Positions 17,778-27,898 of a stretch of 64,000 nt of DNA are shown here, one piece after another. The translations under genes and the position numbers were made by a program. How positions within the stretch are numbered: position 1 is the first letter of the stretch; every line of letters begins with the position of its first letter. The notes under the pieces are model-generated. The model saw only the letters and a program-made list of their open reading frames with translations, did no database searches and had not been told where the DNA came from. Source of the stretch: Ktedonobacter racemifer DSM 44963 (GTDB taxonomy: Bacteria > Chloroflexota > Ktedonobacteria > Ktedonobacterales > Ktedonobacteraceae); the NCBI RefSeq assembly GCF_000178855.1, contig NZ_ADVG01000001.1, positions 2,765,481 to 2,829,480 of the forward strand, written 5' to 3'.

Positions 17778-18128
17778 ATGGAGAATTGTCTCTTCTGTAA
17801 AATTGTTGCGGGCGAGATACCGAGCAAAATTGTCTACCAGGATGATCATGTCGTCGCCTTTGAAGATATTCATCCCCAGGCCCCCGTACATCTCCTGGTC
17901 ATTCCCACGCGTCATATCGCCTCTATGAGCGACATTCAGCCAGACGATGGTCCGGTCCTGGCCCAGATCTTTACCGTCGCCAAACAGATCGCCCACGAGC
18001 GCAAGTTGGAGGATGGCTACCGCTTCGTCACCAATGTAGGCCCTCATGCAGGACAATCCGTACTTCACCTGCATTTCCACCTGCTTGGCGGCAAGCCAAT
18101 GGGTTGGCCACCCTTTCCTCCAAGATAA
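17778..18128 (+). CDS. HIT family protein (HINT-like)
   Basis: A 116-residue histidine-triad protein, probably a nucleotide hydrolase or transferase acting on AMP derivatives. The triad motif QSVLHLHFHLLGG is complete; CLFCKIVAGEIPS and the FEDIHPQAPVHLLVIPTRH segment match HINT. No good ribosome-binding site lies before the ATG; the IscB element ends only about ten bases upstream, so the original leader has probably been displaced. The next gene follows after 11 bases. Confidence 0.88.
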   Translation: MENCLFCKIVAGEIPSKIVYQDDHVVAFEDIHPQAPVHLLVIPTRHIASMSDIQPDDGPVLAQIFTVAKQIAHERKLEDGYRFVTNVGPHAGQSVLHLHFHLLGGKPMGWPPFPPR

Positions 18129-18139
18129 AGGAATTGTTC

Positions 18140-19309
18140 ATGCGTATTGCAATTGACTATACCGCGGCCATCAGGCAAGGGGCAGGCATTGGCACCTATG
18201 TCCGTCGCCTGGTGGACGCGATGCTTGATCAGGACACCACCAACGCGTATACACTTTTGACCAGTGGGCGCCTAACGCAGGAGCAACCATTCCCAGAGGG
18301 AGAGCGGGTGCGTGGACGCAGTGTGCTCATCCCGGACCGCTATCTCAATATTCTCTGGTATCGCTGGCGTGTACCACTCGCCGCGACCATCTTTACAGGC
18401 GCCACAGATATTTATCATGGCCCGGACTTTGTGCTACCACCACTTCCCAAGAAGACGCGCAAGGTCGTCACCATTCATGATGTAGCCTTTCTTGAGCACC
18501 CCGAATACGCCGCTCCTTCGCTGGCTGCCTACTTAAAAAAAGTTGTTCCCGAGGCCCTGGAGGAGGCGGATGTCATCGCTACGGTCTCGCACGAGGTCAG
18601 CCGTACACTCATCAAACATTTTCAGGCACCGCGTGAAAAGTTGACCGTGATTCCTAATGGCGTTGGCAGCTACTTTAAGCGCGTCACCGATCCCATGCTG
18701 CTTGAAGCTACACGCAATAAGTTTGGTCTGAAAGCCCCCTTTCTGCTGGCCGTGGGAACCCTGGAGCCACGCAAGAATCACCTGGGTCTGATCAAGGCGT
18801 ATTATCAGCTCTACCAGCAGAAGAAGGCCCCCGCGATGCTGGTGATTGCAGGTGGAAAGGGCTGGCTCTACGACGAGACACGCGAACTGGTGCAGCAACT
18901 CAAACTAGAGAAGCGCGTGCGCTTCCTGGGCCGTGTGAGCGACCTGGAGCTGGTACACCTGTATAGCATGGCGCAGATCTTCGCCTTTCCCTCGTTCTTT
19001 GAGGGCTTTGGCATTCCGCCGGTCGAGGCCATGGCCTGTGGCACGCCTGTCATCACCTCCAATGTCTCCTCCCTTCCCGAGGTCGCGGGTGATGCCGCGC
19101 TCCTCGTCGATCCTCATAATATTGATGAGCTTGCATATGCAATTGCACGCCTGAGCGGTGACGAACAGTTACGCAATGACCTACGCCAGAAGGGCTATGC
19201 GCAGGCCCAAAAGTTTACCTGGGAGCAATCAGCCCGTAAAATGCTCTCAGTATATCAACGCCTCTATGAGGGGAAAACCAATTTCTCAGACGAGGATGCC
19301 CTTTCATGA
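18140..19309 (+). CDS. GT4 family glycosyltransferase 1
   Basis: 389 residues from ATG 18140 ([16 protein letters not shown] upstream). GT-B fold: N-terminal acceptor lobe ([11 protein letters not shown]) and C-terminal donor lobe with [24 protein letters not shown] and the EX7E signature [19 protein letters not shown]. Such enzymes transfer sugars from nucleotide donors to a growing glycan at the cytoplasmic face of the membrane. It overlaps the next GT4 gene by four bases (ATGA), so the two are coupled. Sugar specificity unknown. Confidence 0.88.
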   Translation: MRIAIDYTAAIRQGAGIGTYVRRLVDAMLDQDTTNAYTLLTSGRLTQEQPFPEGERVRGRSVLIPDRYLNILWYRWRVPLAATIFTGATDIYHGPDFVLPPLPKKTRKVVTIHDVAFLEHPEYAAPSLAAYLKKVVPEALEEADVIATVSHEVSRTLIKHFQAPREKLTVIPNGVGSYFKRVTDPMLLEATRNKFGLKAPFLLAVGTLEPRKNHLGLIKAYYQLYQQKKAPAMLVIAGGKGWLYDETRELVQQLKLEKRVRFLGRVSDLELVHLYSMAQIFAFPSFFEGFGIPPVEAMACGTPVITSNVSSLPEVAGDAALLVDPHNIDELAYAIARLSGDEQLRNDLRQKGYAQAQKFTWEQSARKMLSVYQRLYEGKTNFSDEDALS

Positions 19310-20469
19310 AAATAGGTATAAACGCGCTTTTCTACCAGCATCCCGCGTCCGGGACTGGACAATATATGTTCCACCTGCTCGATGCGCTCAGCACCATCGA
19401 TAGTCAGAATGAATACGTCCTTTTCGGGCCTCAGCCAGCCAGCAATACGACTTCATTCTATCCCTATGTTGTGCAACCTGTGCCAGCCTTCGTGCAGCGC
19501 AACGAGAACCTGCGCAAAATCTTTTGGGAGCAGGTGACGGCTCCGACCGCAGCACGCAAAGCCAGGGTCGATGTGATGCATGTTCCCTATTTCGCACCGC
19601 CGCTCCTGCCACGCGTGCCTACGGTTGTCACCATTCATGACGTCATTCCCTTGCGTCTCCCGGCCTATCTGCCCAACAAGAAGGTTCAGGCGTATATGAA
19701 CCTGGCCGCCAGAGCCGCACATAACGCGACCGAGGTGATTACGATCTCTCAGCATGCCCGGCAAGACATTATTGAGGTACTCAAAATACCGGAGGAGCGC
19801 ATTCACGTCATTTACCAGGCTGCTGGCGAGCAGTTCCAGCCCATTCGTGATCCCGAAGTGCTGGCTCGGGCCAGGGCGCGCTATGGCCTCAACGAGCGCT
19901 ATATCTTCTATCTGGGGGGAATCGACCAGCGTAAGAACGTCCCGCAACTGGTGCGAGCCTTCGCGCAACTCTATACGCGGCTGGGCGATCCCGATTTACA
20001 GCTCTTTATCTCCGGTAATCCCGATAAACAGAGCGGACCTTTCTTCCCCGATCCACGTCCTGTGGCCCGCGAGCTGGGAATTGAGAAGCAGGTCATCTGT
20101 CGCTTTGTCGAAGATGAAGATAAGCCCACTATCTATAGCGGGGCCAGACTCTTTGCCTTCCCCTCGCTCTACGAGGGCTTTGGACTCGATCCCCTGGAGG
20201 CCATGGGCTGTGGTACCCCGGTGGTATGTTCAAACCGCACCTCGCTGCCCGAGGTGGTGGGCGATGCCGCGCTCCTGATCGATCCAGACAATCTGAATGA
20301 GTTTGTAGATGCCATGTATCGCGTCCTTACTGATGAAACCCTTCGCTCCGACCTTAGCGCCCGCTCGCTTGAACGCGCCAAAGCCTTTAGCTGGCACACG
20401 ACAGCGACGCAGACACTCAGTGTCTACGAACAGGCCTACAGGCGCACCCATACACACTTGAAAAAATAA
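19306..20469 (+). CDS. GT4 family glycosyltransferase 2
   Basis: 387 residues. Same plan as its upstream neighbour, with which it overlaps: INALFYQHPASGTGQYMF at the N-terminus, YLGGIDQRKN and FPSLYEGFGLDPLEAMGCG in the donor lobe. The two are clearly related and likely arose by duplication. An intact hairpin follows three bases after the stop, separating it from the third transferase. Confidence 0.87.
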   Translation: MKIGINALFYQHPASGTGQYMFHLLDALSTIDSQNEYVLFGPQPASNTTSFYPYVVQPVPAFVQRNENLRKIFWEQVTAPTAARKARVDVMHVPYFAPPLLPRVPTVVTIHDVIPLRLPAYLPNKKVQAYMNLAARAAHNATEVITISQHARQDIIEVLKIPEERIHVIYQAAGEQFQPIRDPEVLARARARYGLNERYIFYLGGIDQRKNVPQLVRAFAQLYTRLGDPDLQLFISGNPDKQSGPFFPDPRPVARELGIEKQVICRFVEDEDKPTIYSGARLFAFPSLYEGFGLDPLEAMGCGTPVVCSNRTSLPEVVGDAALLIDPDNLNEFVDAMYRVLTDETLRSDLSARSLERAKAFSWHTTATQTLSVYEQAYRRTHTHLKK

Positions 20470-20471
20470 CC

Positions 20472-20560
20472 TGGTAGTGTGAGTGATTGCGTAACATGCC
20501 TGCGGCATGTTACGCAATCACTCACACTACCAATACCTACTCTGCGAGCCACGCAGTGGC
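20472..20560. repeat. Composite triloop hairpin (29-bp arms)
   Basis: Arms 20472-20500 and 20504-20532, loop TGC, closed by GCC/GGC. A small triloop hairpin GCCAC-GCA-GTGGC (20548-20560) lies downstream. It begins right after the stop of glycosyltransferase 2. Confidence 0.8.
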
Positions 20561-20599
20561 GAGCAGTCCCTACTTAGCAAACAAAAAAGAGAAATAGAT

Positions 20600-21721
20600 A
20601 TGCGTGTACTGATGATCTCGAAGGCCCTCGTCGGGGGGACCTCGCAGAAAAAGCTCGAAGAACTGGCGAAATGTCCAGACATCGACCTGACGCTGGCCAC
20701 ACCATCTTACTGGCTGCATGACGATGGCAGTAAGCTAAACCTCGAACGACTCTATACCAGTGGCTACCGCATGATCGAGACCCCCATGCGCTTCAATGGG
20801 CGCTATCACCTGCACTACTATCCCGAGTTGGGCAAGATCGTGCGCGAGGTACGGCCAGACATCGTCCATATTGATGAGGAGCCATACAACTTCGCCACCT
20901 ATCACGCCACACGCCTGGCGGTCAAGCATAAGGCGCGCCCCCTCTTCTTCGCCTTCCAGAACCTCTACCGCGAATATCCCCTCCCTTTCCGCCAGATGGA
21001 GCTTTACAACTTCAAGCACGCCACCACGGCCCTGGCGGGGAACCAGGATGCTGCCGATGTCTTGCGACGTAAGGGCTATAAGGGTAGCCTGCATGTCATT
21101 CGCCAGTTTGGCATTGACCCGAGCATCTACCAGCGTACGCTGCCTCCACGAGAGCATAAAGCGAGCGAACCCTTCCTCCTTGGCTATGTGGGGCGCCTGG
21201 TCGAGGCCAAAGGCCTGCCTACCTTGATTGAGGCCCTCCCCAAACTCCCTGATTACTGTCAGGCCGTCTTTATCGGGGTCGGCCCCATGCGCGAAGTGCT
21301 GGAGAAGCAGGCTGCCGAACTGGGCGTTGCCGAGCGTGTCACCTTCAAGGGGAGCCTACCCACCTATGAAATTCCGCGCGCCATGCAGGAGATCGACGTT
21401 CACGTCCTCCCCTCGCTGAGTCGCCCCAACTGGACGGAACAATTTGGCCGCGTCCTGATTGAGGCCATGGCCTGCGAAACTCCAGTTATTGGCTCTAGTT
21501 CAGGCGAGATTCCCCTGGTGCTTGGTGATGCTGGCCTGGTCTTTAAGGAGGGTGACGCCGATGCGCTGAGCGCCTGTGTGCGCAAGCTCCTCGATGACCC
21601 CGCCCTCTACAAAGATCTCGCCAAACGCGGTCGCCAGCGCGTACTTGAGAACTATACGCAGGAGCAGATCGCGAAACAGACCTATGATGTCTACCAGGAG
21701 ATGCTGGCAACGCCCGTCTAA
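20600..21721 (+). CDS. GT4 family glycosyltransferase 3
   Basis: 373 residues from ATG 20600 (MRVLMISKALV); the longer frame upstream runs through the hairpin and is rejected. Features: GYVGRLVEAKGL, DVHVLPSLSRPNWTEQFGRVLIEAMACETPVIGSSSGEIP, i.e. a GT4 donor lobe with the EX7E-type signature. It differs from the two upstream transferases in its acceptor lobe. Together the three probably build one surface glycan or glycolipid, although no polymerase, flippase or sugar-nucleotide gene is seen here. Confidence 0.86.
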   Translation: MRVLMISKALVGGTSQKKLEELAKCPDIDLTLATPSYWLHDDGSKLNLERLYTSGYRMIETPMRFNGRYHLHYYPELGKIVREVRPDIVHIDEEPYNFATYHATRLAVKHKARPLFFAFQNLYREYPLPFRQMELYNFKHATTALAGNQDAADVLRRKGYKGSLHVIRQFGIDPSIYQRTLPPREHKASEPFLLGYVGRLVEAKGLPTLIEALPKLPDYCQAVFIGVGPMREVLEKQAAELGVAERVTFKGSLPTYEIPRAMQEIDVHVLPSLSRPNWTEQFGRVLIEAMACETPVIGSSSGEIPLVLGDAGLVFKEGDADALSACVRKLLDDPALYKDLAKRGRQRVLENYTQEQIAKQTYDVYQEMLATPV

Positions 21722-21730
21722 CATTTTCTC

Positions 21731-21809
21731 AGCGCCTTCGGCGCTTCCCCAAAAAGGAGGGATGTGTTGTGGCGATTGCTGCGCAATCGCCACAACACAT
21801 CCCTCCTTT
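21731..21809. repeat. Composite triloop hairpin (27-bp arms)
   Basis: Small hairpin AGCGCC-TTC-GGCGCT (21731-21745), then arms 21753-21779 and 21783-21809 with loop TGC. Located after the third glycosyltransferase; A/T bases at the outer arm ends fit a terminator. Confidence 0.8.
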
Positions 21810-21862
21810 GGCACAATTTCCTTATTTTCTACCAACCAAGCAAGAAAAAGCTTTTCTTACCC

Positions 21863-21892
21863 TTGTATGCTTTCTTGGCCCTATGTTATACT
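21863..21892 (+). promoter_or_regulatory. Promoter for gltB with a 250-base leader
   Basis: TTGTAT (21863-21868), 18-base spacer, TATACT (21887-21892). The leader to the gltB ATG is about 245 bases; I found no known riboswitch, T-box or clear terminator in it. Confidence 0.5.
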
Positions 21893-22145
21893 TGCTCTAA
21901 TAAGGTGATGTTGCCTTACCCCCTGGGCTAAGTTGCTCATACTCCGGTGCTGCCATACCGCAAGGTCAGGGCCTTGCGCACTCAACCTTCGCCTACAAAA
22001 CCAGACCAGCCCCTCACAAGGGAACTATGCACAGCTTCACAGCAATGACTACGACGTTCGCTGTTTGATCGTCGCTACAAACAGGCTCCAACGCAGGTGC
22101 CCAGTACCCTCTTAGACCGTGATTATCTATTTGGGAGGACACTGC

Positions 22146-25100
22146 ATGCAGCACGAACACACCGCACAACACACCACCTATCCGCTCTATGATCCCCGCT
22201 GGGAACATGATGCATGCGGCACCGGTTTTCTCGCCCGGCTTTCAGGCGAGGCCGATCATGCCCTCGTGCAAACCGCTCTAACAGCACTTACACACCTTAC
22301 CCATCGTGGAGCACAGGATGCTGACGCCGAGACAAGCGATGGTGCAGGCATCCTGACACAAATTCCCCTGCCGCTTTTTTATGCCGAGCTAGAACGGCAG
22401 CACATCGCCCCTTCCTCTGTTCAAGATCTCGCCGTAGGCATGTTTTTTTTACCCCAACAGGAACGCGCACCCCAGGCCTATGAGCACAGTCGCCAGATCA
22501 TTATGCAGACATTACAAGAAGTGGGCATACCAGCGCTTACCTGGCGCACACCTCCTATCAACTACGCCATCCTGGGAACCCGCGCGCGCGCCTCGGCTCC
22601 AACCATCAGCCAGGTCATCATCTCTCGTCCTGAACAGCTTGGCCTTGAAACGTATGACCGAGCGCTTTACCACGCACGGCGTCTTATAGAACAGCGCCTC
22701 GCACAGGAAAAGCTTGAGGATTGCTACATCGCCTCGCTCTCACGCAACACTATCATCTATAAGGGTCTCCTGGCCCCCAACCAGCTCGCGAGCTTCTACC
22801 TGGACCTGGTTGATCCCGACTACGTGAGTGCGCTGGCTGTCTTTCACCAGCGTTATAGCACCAACACCCTGCCCTCCTGGCCGCTGGCCCAGCCCTTCCG
22901 CCTGCTCGCGCATAATGGTGAGATCAATACCATTCAGGGCAACCGGAACTGGATGCAGGCCCGCGAGAAGGCGCTGGCGTCCCCGCTCTGGCAGGAAAAG
23001 ATCGCTGACCTTCTACCCGTCATTCCCGCCACTGGCAGCGACTCGGCTCAGCTCGATAACGCGCTTGAGCTTCTGACATATTCTGGTCGTGACCTGCTGC
23101 ATAGCGCGCAGATGCTTGTGCCCCCTGCCTGGGAGCAGGACACCGAGTTTGACGAGGCCCAGCGCGCATGGTGTGAGTATCACGCGGGCCTGGTGGAACC
23201 CTGGGATGGACCCGCCGCCCTGGTCTTTAGCGATGGGCGCATTGTGGGGGCCGCGCTGGACCGCAATGGCCTGCGCCCCGCCCGCTATACCCTGACCCGC
23301 GATGGCTTGCTTATCGTCGCCTCCGAGGCTGGCGTGGTCCCATGCGATCCAGAGAATGTCGCCGAGAAGGGCGGCCTGGGACCCGGCGAGATTATCGCCG
23401 CCGACCTGGTCGCGCATAAAGTACTCCATAACGCCGAGGTCAAGAGCGACCTGGCGCAGCGCCAGCCCTATCACCAGTGGCTGGAGGATCATCTCCTGCA
23501 TCTCGCAGAACTGGAAACGACCTCGTCAGAAGAGGTAGCCAGTGATCCCGAGACACTCTTCGCGCATCAGCAGCTCTTCGGTTATACGCATGAGGATGTC
23601 GAAATGGTGCTCAGGCCAATCCTGGCCGAGAATAAAGAGCCAACCTGGAGCATGGGTGATGATGCCCCGCTTGCCGCGCTCTCTAACATCTCACGCACCT
23701 TTTCGGATTACTTCCGCCAGCGCTTTGCCCAGGTCACCAATCCTCCCATTGACCCGCTCCGCGAGCGAATTGTGATGTCCCTGGATAGCTACCTCGGGCC
23801 TCGCCAGAGCCTGCTGACAGAGACTCCCGAGCACGCACGCCTGGTCCGTCTCACCTCGCCGATCCTGGACGAGAAGCAGTTGAGCATTCTGCGCGATACC
23901 ATCCAGAGCCACCTGCGCCCCGCAACACTGAAGACCACCCTGGATATTACCCATCCAGACAACACTGTTGAGATGACGCTGGATCGCCTGGAGCAGGAGG
24001 CGCTCGCAGCCATTGAGAATGGCGCGACTCTCTTAGTCCTGAGTGACCAGGACGCAACTCTAGAGCAGCCACCCCTACCCATGCTTATCGCGGTAGGCGC
24101 GGTTCACCATACCTTGATCAAACATGGGCTACGCGCACGCGTCTCCTTAATCTGCGAGACTGGCACAGTCTGCGATGTGCACCAGATCGCAGTCCTGCTT
24201 GGCTACGGCGCCGAAGCTGTCGTCCCCACCCTGGCGCTGGCAAGCGTACGCGCGCTCGCCGGAGAGCGTCGCCTGGAGCATATTACGCCCGAGGAGGCCG
24301 TGGCACGCTACCGACACGTAATTGAGGATGGGCTGTGCAAGATCATGGCGCGTATGGGTATCTCTACCCTGCGCAATATCATTGGCGCGGGCCAGTTTGA
24401 GATCCTAGGCCTGGCTCCTGAACTGGTTGAGCGCTGCTTTACCGACTCGGCGGCCCGCTACGGCAAGGTCTCCTTCGCCCAGGTCAATGAAGAGATACGC
24501 AAGCAGGTCGCGAAAATTCAAGAAGAGCGGCAGGCCCCGGCGACGGGTCCAGCCGTGCGCAAGCGCAAGCTGGCCGACATGGGTCGCTTCCGCTTCCGTC
24601 GCGATGCCGAGTATCACGCCTACAACCCGCTCATCATTCGCTCGCTCCAGAAGGCGGCTCAGACTGGCCTGACAGAGGATTATCGCCAGTACACTGGTAT
24701 GGTCTATCAGCGTCCCGCGACCAACCTGCGCGACCAGCTACGCTTTACCACTCGCCAACCTATCCCTCTGGCAGAGGTTGAGTCGATGGAGTCGATTCGC
24801 GCGCGCTTTGTGGTCTCCGCGATGTCCGTGGGCGCGCTCAGCCCTGAGACGCATCGCACTATCGCCGCCGCCATGAATAGCATCGGCGGACGCAACAACA
24901 CCGGCGAAGGTGGCGAGGACCCGGCCTGGTATCACGAGACGCTGGAGGGCTATCCCGTCAGCAGCAAGATCAAACAGGTGGCCTCGGCCCGCTTTGGCAT
25001 CACCACCGAGTACCTGGTACGCGCGGAAGAGATCGAGATCAAGATGGCTCAGGGTTCTAAGCCAGGTGAGGGCGGACAGCTTCCCCCTGCCAAGGTCACA

Positions 25101-26675
25101 CCCTTTATCGCGCGCCTGCGCCATACCGAGCCTGGCGTCTCGCTCATCTCGCCGCCACCCCATCACGACATCTATAGCATTGAGGATATCGCACAGCTCA
25201 TCTACGACCTGCACCAGGTTAATCCAACAGCCAAAGTAGGTGTCAAGCTGGTCTCCTGCCTGGGCGTGGGCACCATCGCCGCCGGGGTCGCCAAAGGCCA
25301 TGCGGACTACGTGCTCATCAGCGGGAATGATGGTGGCACTGGCGCTTCGCCCCTGCAATCTATCAAGCACGCGGGCATGCCCTGGGAGCTAGGATTAAGC
25401 GAGGCGCAACAGGTGCTCGTCCGCAACGGCCTGCGTAAGCGCATCAAAGTACGCGTTGATGGTGGCTTCAAGACCGGCCGTGACGTGATCATCGGCGCGC
25501 TTCTGGGCGCGGAGGAGTTTGGCTTTGGCACAGCGGCCCTGGTCACTCTAGGCTGCGATATGGCGCGTCAGTGCCATCTCAACACCTGTCCAGCGGGCAT
25601 TGCCACGCAGCGCGAGGATCTGAAGGCCAAGTTTACCGGGCGCCCCCAGTTCCTGGTCAACTACCTGACCCTGGTCGCCGAAGAGGTCCGTGAGTTCATG
25701 GCTCAGCTTGGAATTGCTCGCTTCGAAGACCTGATCGGACACACCGAGCTGCTGGAGAGCGCGCCCGATGCCACCATCGATCTTACCTCGCTCCTGGTCT
25801 CGCTCCCCATACACTCTGAACCCGGCAGGCATACGCACGACGCACCAGCTCGCGTTGAGCAGGAACTCTTAACGGAGGTTGAGAGCGCCCTGGATGGCGA
25901 GCGCAGCATCCTCACTCAGCATCCTATCGCCAATTATGATCGCTCCGTAGGCACCGTCCTGGCAGGCGAGATCGCGCGGCGCTACGGCAATGAGGGTCTG
26001 ACGCGCAACAGCATTACCTGTACCTTCCATGGGGCCGCGGGCCAGAGCTTTGGCGCGTTCTGCATGCCCGGCATGCGTCTGATCCTCAATGGCGAGGCCA
26101 ACGATTATGTTGGCAAGAGCATGACTGGCGGCCAGATCGTGATTCTCCCGACCGCGGAGGCACCCTACGAAGGGCACAAGAACACGATCCTCGGCAACAC
26201 CGTGCTCTATGGCGCAACGGGCGGTCAACTCTTCGCGGCGGGTCGCGCTGGCGAGCGTTTCGCCGTCCGCAATAGCGGCGCGCTGGCGGTGGTCGAGGGC
26301 GTGGGTGCGCATGCCTGTGAATATATGACTGGTGGTATGGTAGTGGTCCTGGGTGAGACCGGACCCAACTTTGCCGCTGGCATGTCCTCAGGCGTGGCCT
26401 ATGTGCTCGATATGGATGGCTCCTTCCCCACACGCTGCAACCTGGCAGCCGCGCAACTCGCACGCGTACAGGACGCCCAGGAGAGCGATGCCTTGCGCAC
26501 CGTCATCGACTGGCACGCGCGCAAGACGCATAGCAGCCACGCGCAGCGATTGCTGGAACAGTGGGAGTTTGTCCTGCCGCGCATCTGGCGCGTCCAGCCT
26601 GAGAACACGCACCAGAACGCTTCCCACTTTGTAGGTGGGCGCGAAGAGACGCAGAATCGGATCGCCACCAAATAA
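22146..26675 (+). CDS. gltB: Glutamate synthase, large (alpha) subunit
   Basis: 1509 residues from ATG 22146 (GGGAGGA upstream); makes two glutamates from glutamine and 2-oxoglutarate. N-terminal class II amidotransferase: a short propeptide is cut before Cys24 (DACGTGF). Central and FMN-binding domains follow; the Fe-S cluster Cys are in GCDMARQCHLNTCPAG near residue 1140, and GGNDGGTGASP-like FMN-site text (SGNDGGTGASPLQS) precedes. The C-terminal beta-helix has repeated GG-x-I motifs. The family splits into NADPH type with a GltD subunit and ferredoxin type; no gltD is adjacent, so the electron donor is open. Confidence 0.93.
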   Translation: MQHEHTAQHTTYPLYDPRWEHDACGTGFLARLSGEADHALVQTALTALTHLTHRGAQDADAETSDGAGILTQIPLPLFYAELERQHIAPSSVQDLAVGMFFLPQQERAPQAYEHSRQIIMQTLQEVGIPALTWRTPPINYAILGTRARASAPTISQVIISRPEQLGLETYDRALYHARRLIEQRLAQEKLEDCYIASLSRNTIIYKGLLAPNQLASFYLDLVDPDYVSALAVFHQRYSTNTLPSWPLAQPFRLLAHNGEINTIQGNRNWMQAREKALASPLWQEKIADLLPVIPATGSDSAQLDNALELLTYSGRDLLHSAQMLVPPAWEQDTEFDEAQRAWCEYHAGLVEPWDGPAALVFSDGRIVGAALDRNGLRPARYTLTRDGLLIVASEAGVVPCDPENVAEKGGLGPGEIIAADLVAHKVLHNAEVKSDLAQRQPYHQWLEDHLLHLAELETTSSEEVASDPETLFAHQQLFGYTHEDVEMVLRPILAENKEPTWSMGDDAPLAALSNISRTFSDYFRQRFAQVTNPPIDPLRERIVMSLDSYLGPRQSLLTETPEHARLVRLTSPILDEKQLSILRDTIQSHLRPATLKTTLDITHPDNTVEMTLDRLEQEALAAIENGATLLVLSDQDATLEQPPLPMLIAVGAVHHTLIKHGLRARVSLICETGTVCDVHQIAVLLGYGAEAVVPTLALASVRALAGERRLEHITPEEAVARYRHVIEDGLCKIMARMGISTLRNIIGAGQFEILGLAPELVERCFTDSAARYGKVSFAQVNEEIRKQVAKIQEERQAPATGPAVRKRKLADMGRFRFRRDAEYHAYNPLIIRSLQKAAQTGLTEDYRQYTGMVYQRPATNLRDQLRFTTRQPIPLAEVESMESIRARFVVSAMSVGALSPETHRTIAAAMNSIGGRNNTGEGGEDPAWYHETLEGYPVSSKIKQVASARFGITTEYLVRAEEIEIKMAQGSKPGEGGQLPPAKVTPFIARLRHTEPGVSLISPPPHHDIYSIEDIAQLIYDLHQVNPTAKVGVKLVSCLGVGTIAAGVAKGHADYVLISGNDGGTGASPLQSIKHAGMPWELGLSEAQQVLVRNGLRKRIKVRVDGGFKTGRDVIIGALLGAEEFGFGTAALVTLGCDMARQCHLNTCPAGIATQREDLKAKFTGRPQFLVNYLTLVAEEVREFMAQLGIARFEDLIGHTELLESAPDATIDLTSLLVSLPIHSEPGRHTHDAPARVEQELLTEVESALDGERSILTQHPIANYDRSVGTVLAGEIARRYGNEGLTRNSITCTFHGAAGQSFGAFCMPGMRLILNGEANDYVGKSMTGGQIVILPTAEAPYEGHKNTILGNTVLYGATGGQLFAAGRAGERFAVRNSGALAVVEGVGAHACEYMTGGMVVVLGETGPNFAAGMSSGVAYVLDMDGSFPTRCNLAAAQLARVQDAQESDALRTVIDWHARKTHSSHAQRLLEQWEFVLPRIWRVQPENTHQNASHFVGGREETQNRIATK

Positions 26676-26701
26676 TCCCTTACTCTCCCTGGTTGATCCG
26701 C

Positions 26702-26738
26702 GAGAGGATGAGCACTTGCCCATCCTCTCTTTTCTTTT
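26702..26738 (+). terminator. Intrinsic terminator of gltB
   Basis: GAGAGGATG (26702-26710) pairs with CATCCTCTC (26721-26729), followed by TTTTCTTTT. Confidence 0.8.
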
Positions 26739-26814
26739 CCTCCGGTACGATCCACTGAAAAATTTTCTCCATACAACCATTTTGGACTTCTGCCGTTATA
26801 CAATAGAGGAATAA

Positions 26815-27741
26815 ATGTTTAGCCTGCCACCGCGCAGACCAGCATGCAGCGAGATTAACGACAAAGATATGAAGTCAGAGAAAGATTATTATGCCGTTCT
26901 GGGTGTGGCCCCAAGCGCTACGCCAGCCGAGATCAAGGAAGCCTTTAAGAAGCTGGCCTTACAATATCACCCCGACCGCAATAAGAGCGCGGACGCCAAT
27001 GAGCGTATGAGCGAACTCTTGAAGGCTTATCAGGCCCTTAATAATCCGGAAGAACGCAAGAATTATGACGCCCAACGCAAGCGGGGGAACGGCGCCACAA
27101 CCATCCCAGGACAGGCCAGAAGTGCATACACGCCTGGGGGGGCAGCCCGTGGCAATAAGCACGAGGTCTCTCCGGGTGCCAGGCGAGATCGCCAGCGTCA
27201 CTATGCCTTCCCCGCCTACAGGGTTGGTGAGCCAATGGTGGTCGATCTGGGGGAAATGAGTTATATCCTCTCATCAGACGAGGCCCTGACCCTGGCTGAG
27301 CAGGGGCTGTTACGTGGCAATGCCCCACGCCGTTCCACGGATGATGAGTTTTACTGTCATCGCTGTCACCATCACTGGAGTTACTCTGGTCACAAAGGAG
27401 AGCTGCCCCAGACCTGCCCAAAATGTCACGCGCGCGACTGGCAGGAATATCTGTTGCTGCGCTGTAGCCACTGCAAGGCTATTTTTGAAAGCGAACAAAT
27501 TCGCTACGAGATCGGTGCATATACCTATAGCAAACCACATCACACCAGGGATGATCGCTGCCCTCCCTACGAACTCTTCCCCCTCTGTCCCTATTGTGGG
27601 CAGTCACAGTGGTGCCCGGCGGAAAATCACCGTGTAACCACGCTACGCAAAAAACTGGAGACACAGCGTCTCGTTTGGATCAGCGCCATCATAGTCCTTG
27701 TCGTTGTTGTAGGCATCATGGCCCTGGGCTTCCTCCATTAA
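26815..27741 (+). CDS. J-domain zinc-ribbon membrane protein
   Basis: 308 residues. A J-domain (DYYAVLGVAPSATPAEIKEAF ... YHPDRNK, HPD intact) sits at about 24-90, so it should stimulate an Hsp70. The middle has two Cys-pair clusters (CHRCHHHW/CPKCH and CSHCK/CPYCG), i.e. two zinc ribbons unlike the DnaJ CxxCxGxG repeats. A single membrane segment ends the chain (about 284-306). It is therefore a membrane-tethered co-chaperone, probably tail-anchored. The ATG at 26815 has AGAGGA well placed; ATG 26869 is an alternative start just before the J-domain. Confidence 0.78.
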   Translation: MFSLPPRRPACSEINDKDMKSEKDYYAVLGVAPSATPAEIKEAFKKLALQYHPDRNKSADANERMSELLKAYQALNNPEERKNYDAQRKRGNGATTIPGQARSAYTPGGAARGNKHEVSPGARRDRQRHYAFPAYRVGEPMVVDLGEMSYILSSDEALTLAEQGLLRGNAPRRSTDDEFYCHRCHHHWSYSGHKGELPQTCPKCHARDWQEYLLLRCSHCKAIFESEQIRYEIGAYTYSKPHHTRDDRCPPYELFPLCPYCGQSQWCPAENHRVTTLRKKLETQRLVWISAIIVLVVVVGIMALGFLH

Positions 27742-27898
27742 AAACCTAACAGGACCAATGAGGTGTCGAGCCAACTCAAATTTTGTGTATGCTACAATGC
27801 TCTTTATACTGTCATAGAGTATTTGCTCGACACATCTATTTTTATTTTCATCGTCCCGAGTGGCTTCACGCACTCATCCTCAGCACAGGAGGCGTACC

